From NCBI GenBank assembly GCA_021767525.1, contig JAASTF010000189.1:1-6342 (forward strand): 6,342 bases of DNA, written 5' to 3'. Each line of letters opens with the position of its first letter. Position 1 is the first letter of the stretch. The notes beneath the pieces were generated by a model, which had not been told where the DNA came from, searched no databases, and saw only the letters and a list, made by a program, of their open reading frames with translations. A program made the position numbers and the translations under genes. The stretch is from Paracoccaceae bacterium (GTDB lineage Bacteria > Pseudomonadota > Alphaproteobacteria > Rhodobacterales > Rhodobacteraceae). Positions 6,103 through 6,342 of this stretch are shown piece after piece.

Positions 6103-6135
6103 TCCGACCCGGCAGCGCCTGCGGCCGGTGTCGGA
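6103..6135 (+). repeat. Imperfect inverted repeat directly after the family-5 binding protein
   Basis: TCCGAC-CCGGC (6103-6113) pairs with GCCGG-T-GTCGGA (6124-6135), giving 11 bp with one bulged T and a 10-nt loop. It starts 11 bp past the stop codon and directly abuts the next element at 6136. Likely role: 3'-end protection of the binding-protein mRNA or part of an attenuator. This is inferred from position. Confidence 0.5.
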
Positions 6136-6168
6136 GCCTCCGGCGGGAGTTTATTTGGCAAGATGAAG
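6136..6168 (+). repeat. Rhodobacteraceae-type gene-end element (CTCC/GGAG hairpin with T-rich tail)
   Basis: GCCTCCGGCGGGAG (6136-6149) followed by TTTATTTGG (6150-6158) and CAAGATGAAG (6159-6168) resembles a recurrent sequence I recall from the 3' ends of many genes in Roseobacter, Ruegeria and Paracoccus genomes. It folds as CTCC (6138-6141), loop GGCG, GGAG (6146-6149), then a T-rich run, the layout of a weak terminator. Family membership rests on memory and not on a search. It supports the taxonomic guess. Confidence 0.55.
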
Positions 6169-6191
6169 GGGTAGGGCGCGCCCTGCCCCTT
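6166..6191 (+). terminator. Strong hairpin before the permease gene (attenuator-like)
   Basis: AAGGGGTAGGG (6166-6176) pairs with CCCTGCCCCTT (6181-6191) in an 11-bp stem with one G-U wobble and a CGCG loop. Only one further T follows, then GCATC, so full termination is doubtful. It ends 22 bp before the permease ATG and could lower permease expression relative to the binding protein. It has the same placement, after a binding protein and before the membrane or ATPase genes, as the hairpin at 1296-1323. Confidence 0.5.
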
Positions 6192-6213
6192 TGCATCACA
6201 CGAAGGGCCAGCC

Positions 6214-6342
6214 ATGCTGCGCTTTGCTTTGAAACGGCTGGTGTCTTTGGCGGTCACGCTTTGGGTGGCCTCGCTGGTGATTTTCCTGTCGCTGGAAATC
6301 GTGCCGGGCGATCCGGCGGCCTTCATGCTGGGCATGAACGCG
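6214..6342 (+). CDS. DppB/OppB-type ABC importer permease (N-terminal part, truncated by window edge)
   Basis: Only 43 codons are inside the window. The protein begins MLRFALKRLVSLAVTLWVAS and continues with VIFLSLEIVPGDPAAFMLGM. A short basic cytoplasmic start is followed by the first transmembrane helix (about residues 9-30), and the hydrophobic stretch leads to the VPGDPA motif that marks the start of the first periplasmic loop in DppB/OppB/GsiC/NikB permeases. The full family length is about 310-335 aa, so nearly 90% lies outside. An AAGGG (6203-6207) serves as ribosome-binding site 6 nt ahead of the ATG. It forms the translocation channel with a DppC-type partner, expected next, and receives solute from the family-5 binding protein upstream. 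Confidence 0.88.
   Translation, partial: MLRFALKRLVSLAVTLWVASLVIFLSLEIVPGDPAAFMLGMNA

Noticed and set aside
4805..6199. 464-codon minus-strand open frame opposite the family-5 binding protein
   Set aside because: It has the same antisense artefact composition, and it crosses the structured gap after 6091.

Overview
The window looks like a chromosomal piece of a high-GC alphaproteobacterium, most probably a member of the Rhodobacteraceae (Roseobacter/Rhodobacter/Paracoccus type). The reasons are a strong G/C preference at third codon positions, tight ABC-importer operons, a PAS-LuxR one-component regulator, and at 6136-6168 an element resembling a sequence I remember from many gene ends in that family. 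It holds no RNA gene, insertion sequence, phage gene or CRISPR array that I can see.

The minus-strand half (1-3156) reads from right to left. It starts with a 180-aa regulator carrying a PAS sensor and a LuxR-type helix-turn-helix. After a 103-bp control region comes a periplasmic binding protein of the branched-chain amino acid (LivK) class. Then follow the ATPase livG and the first 174 codons of livF, which runs off the left edge. livG and livF overlap by 8 bp. The permeases livH and livM are not in the window; they would be expected beyond the left edge.

The plus-strand half (3230-6342) is divergent. It holds a complete M20-family metallo-deacylase/peptidase, a periplasmic binding protein of solute-binding family 5 (DppA/OppA class), and the first 43 codons of a DppB/OppB-type inner-membrane permease that runs off the right edge.

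Together the genes look like a nutrient-scavenging locus. One importer brings in an amino-acid-like or small carboxylated solute, the other a peptide or acylated compound, and the cytoplasmic M20 enzyme could cut the second substrate. The PAS-LuxR protein sits between the two operons and is the obvious candidate controller. The short divergent region (3157-3229) contains a perfect 7+6+7 bp palindrome in the spacer of a predicted promoter for the regulator. The region in front of the LivK-like gene has a 10-bp tandem repeat directly against a perfect TTGACA -35 box. These two sites resemble each other.

The genes themselves are ordinary. The unusual content is in the control regions: the candidate operators, a terminator-like hairpin pointing against the livK-like gene in its own leader, and a run of three structured elements between the family-5 binding protein and its permease. 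I see no clear evidence of a wholly new kind of system. The specific wiring and the importers' substrates are what remain undefined.
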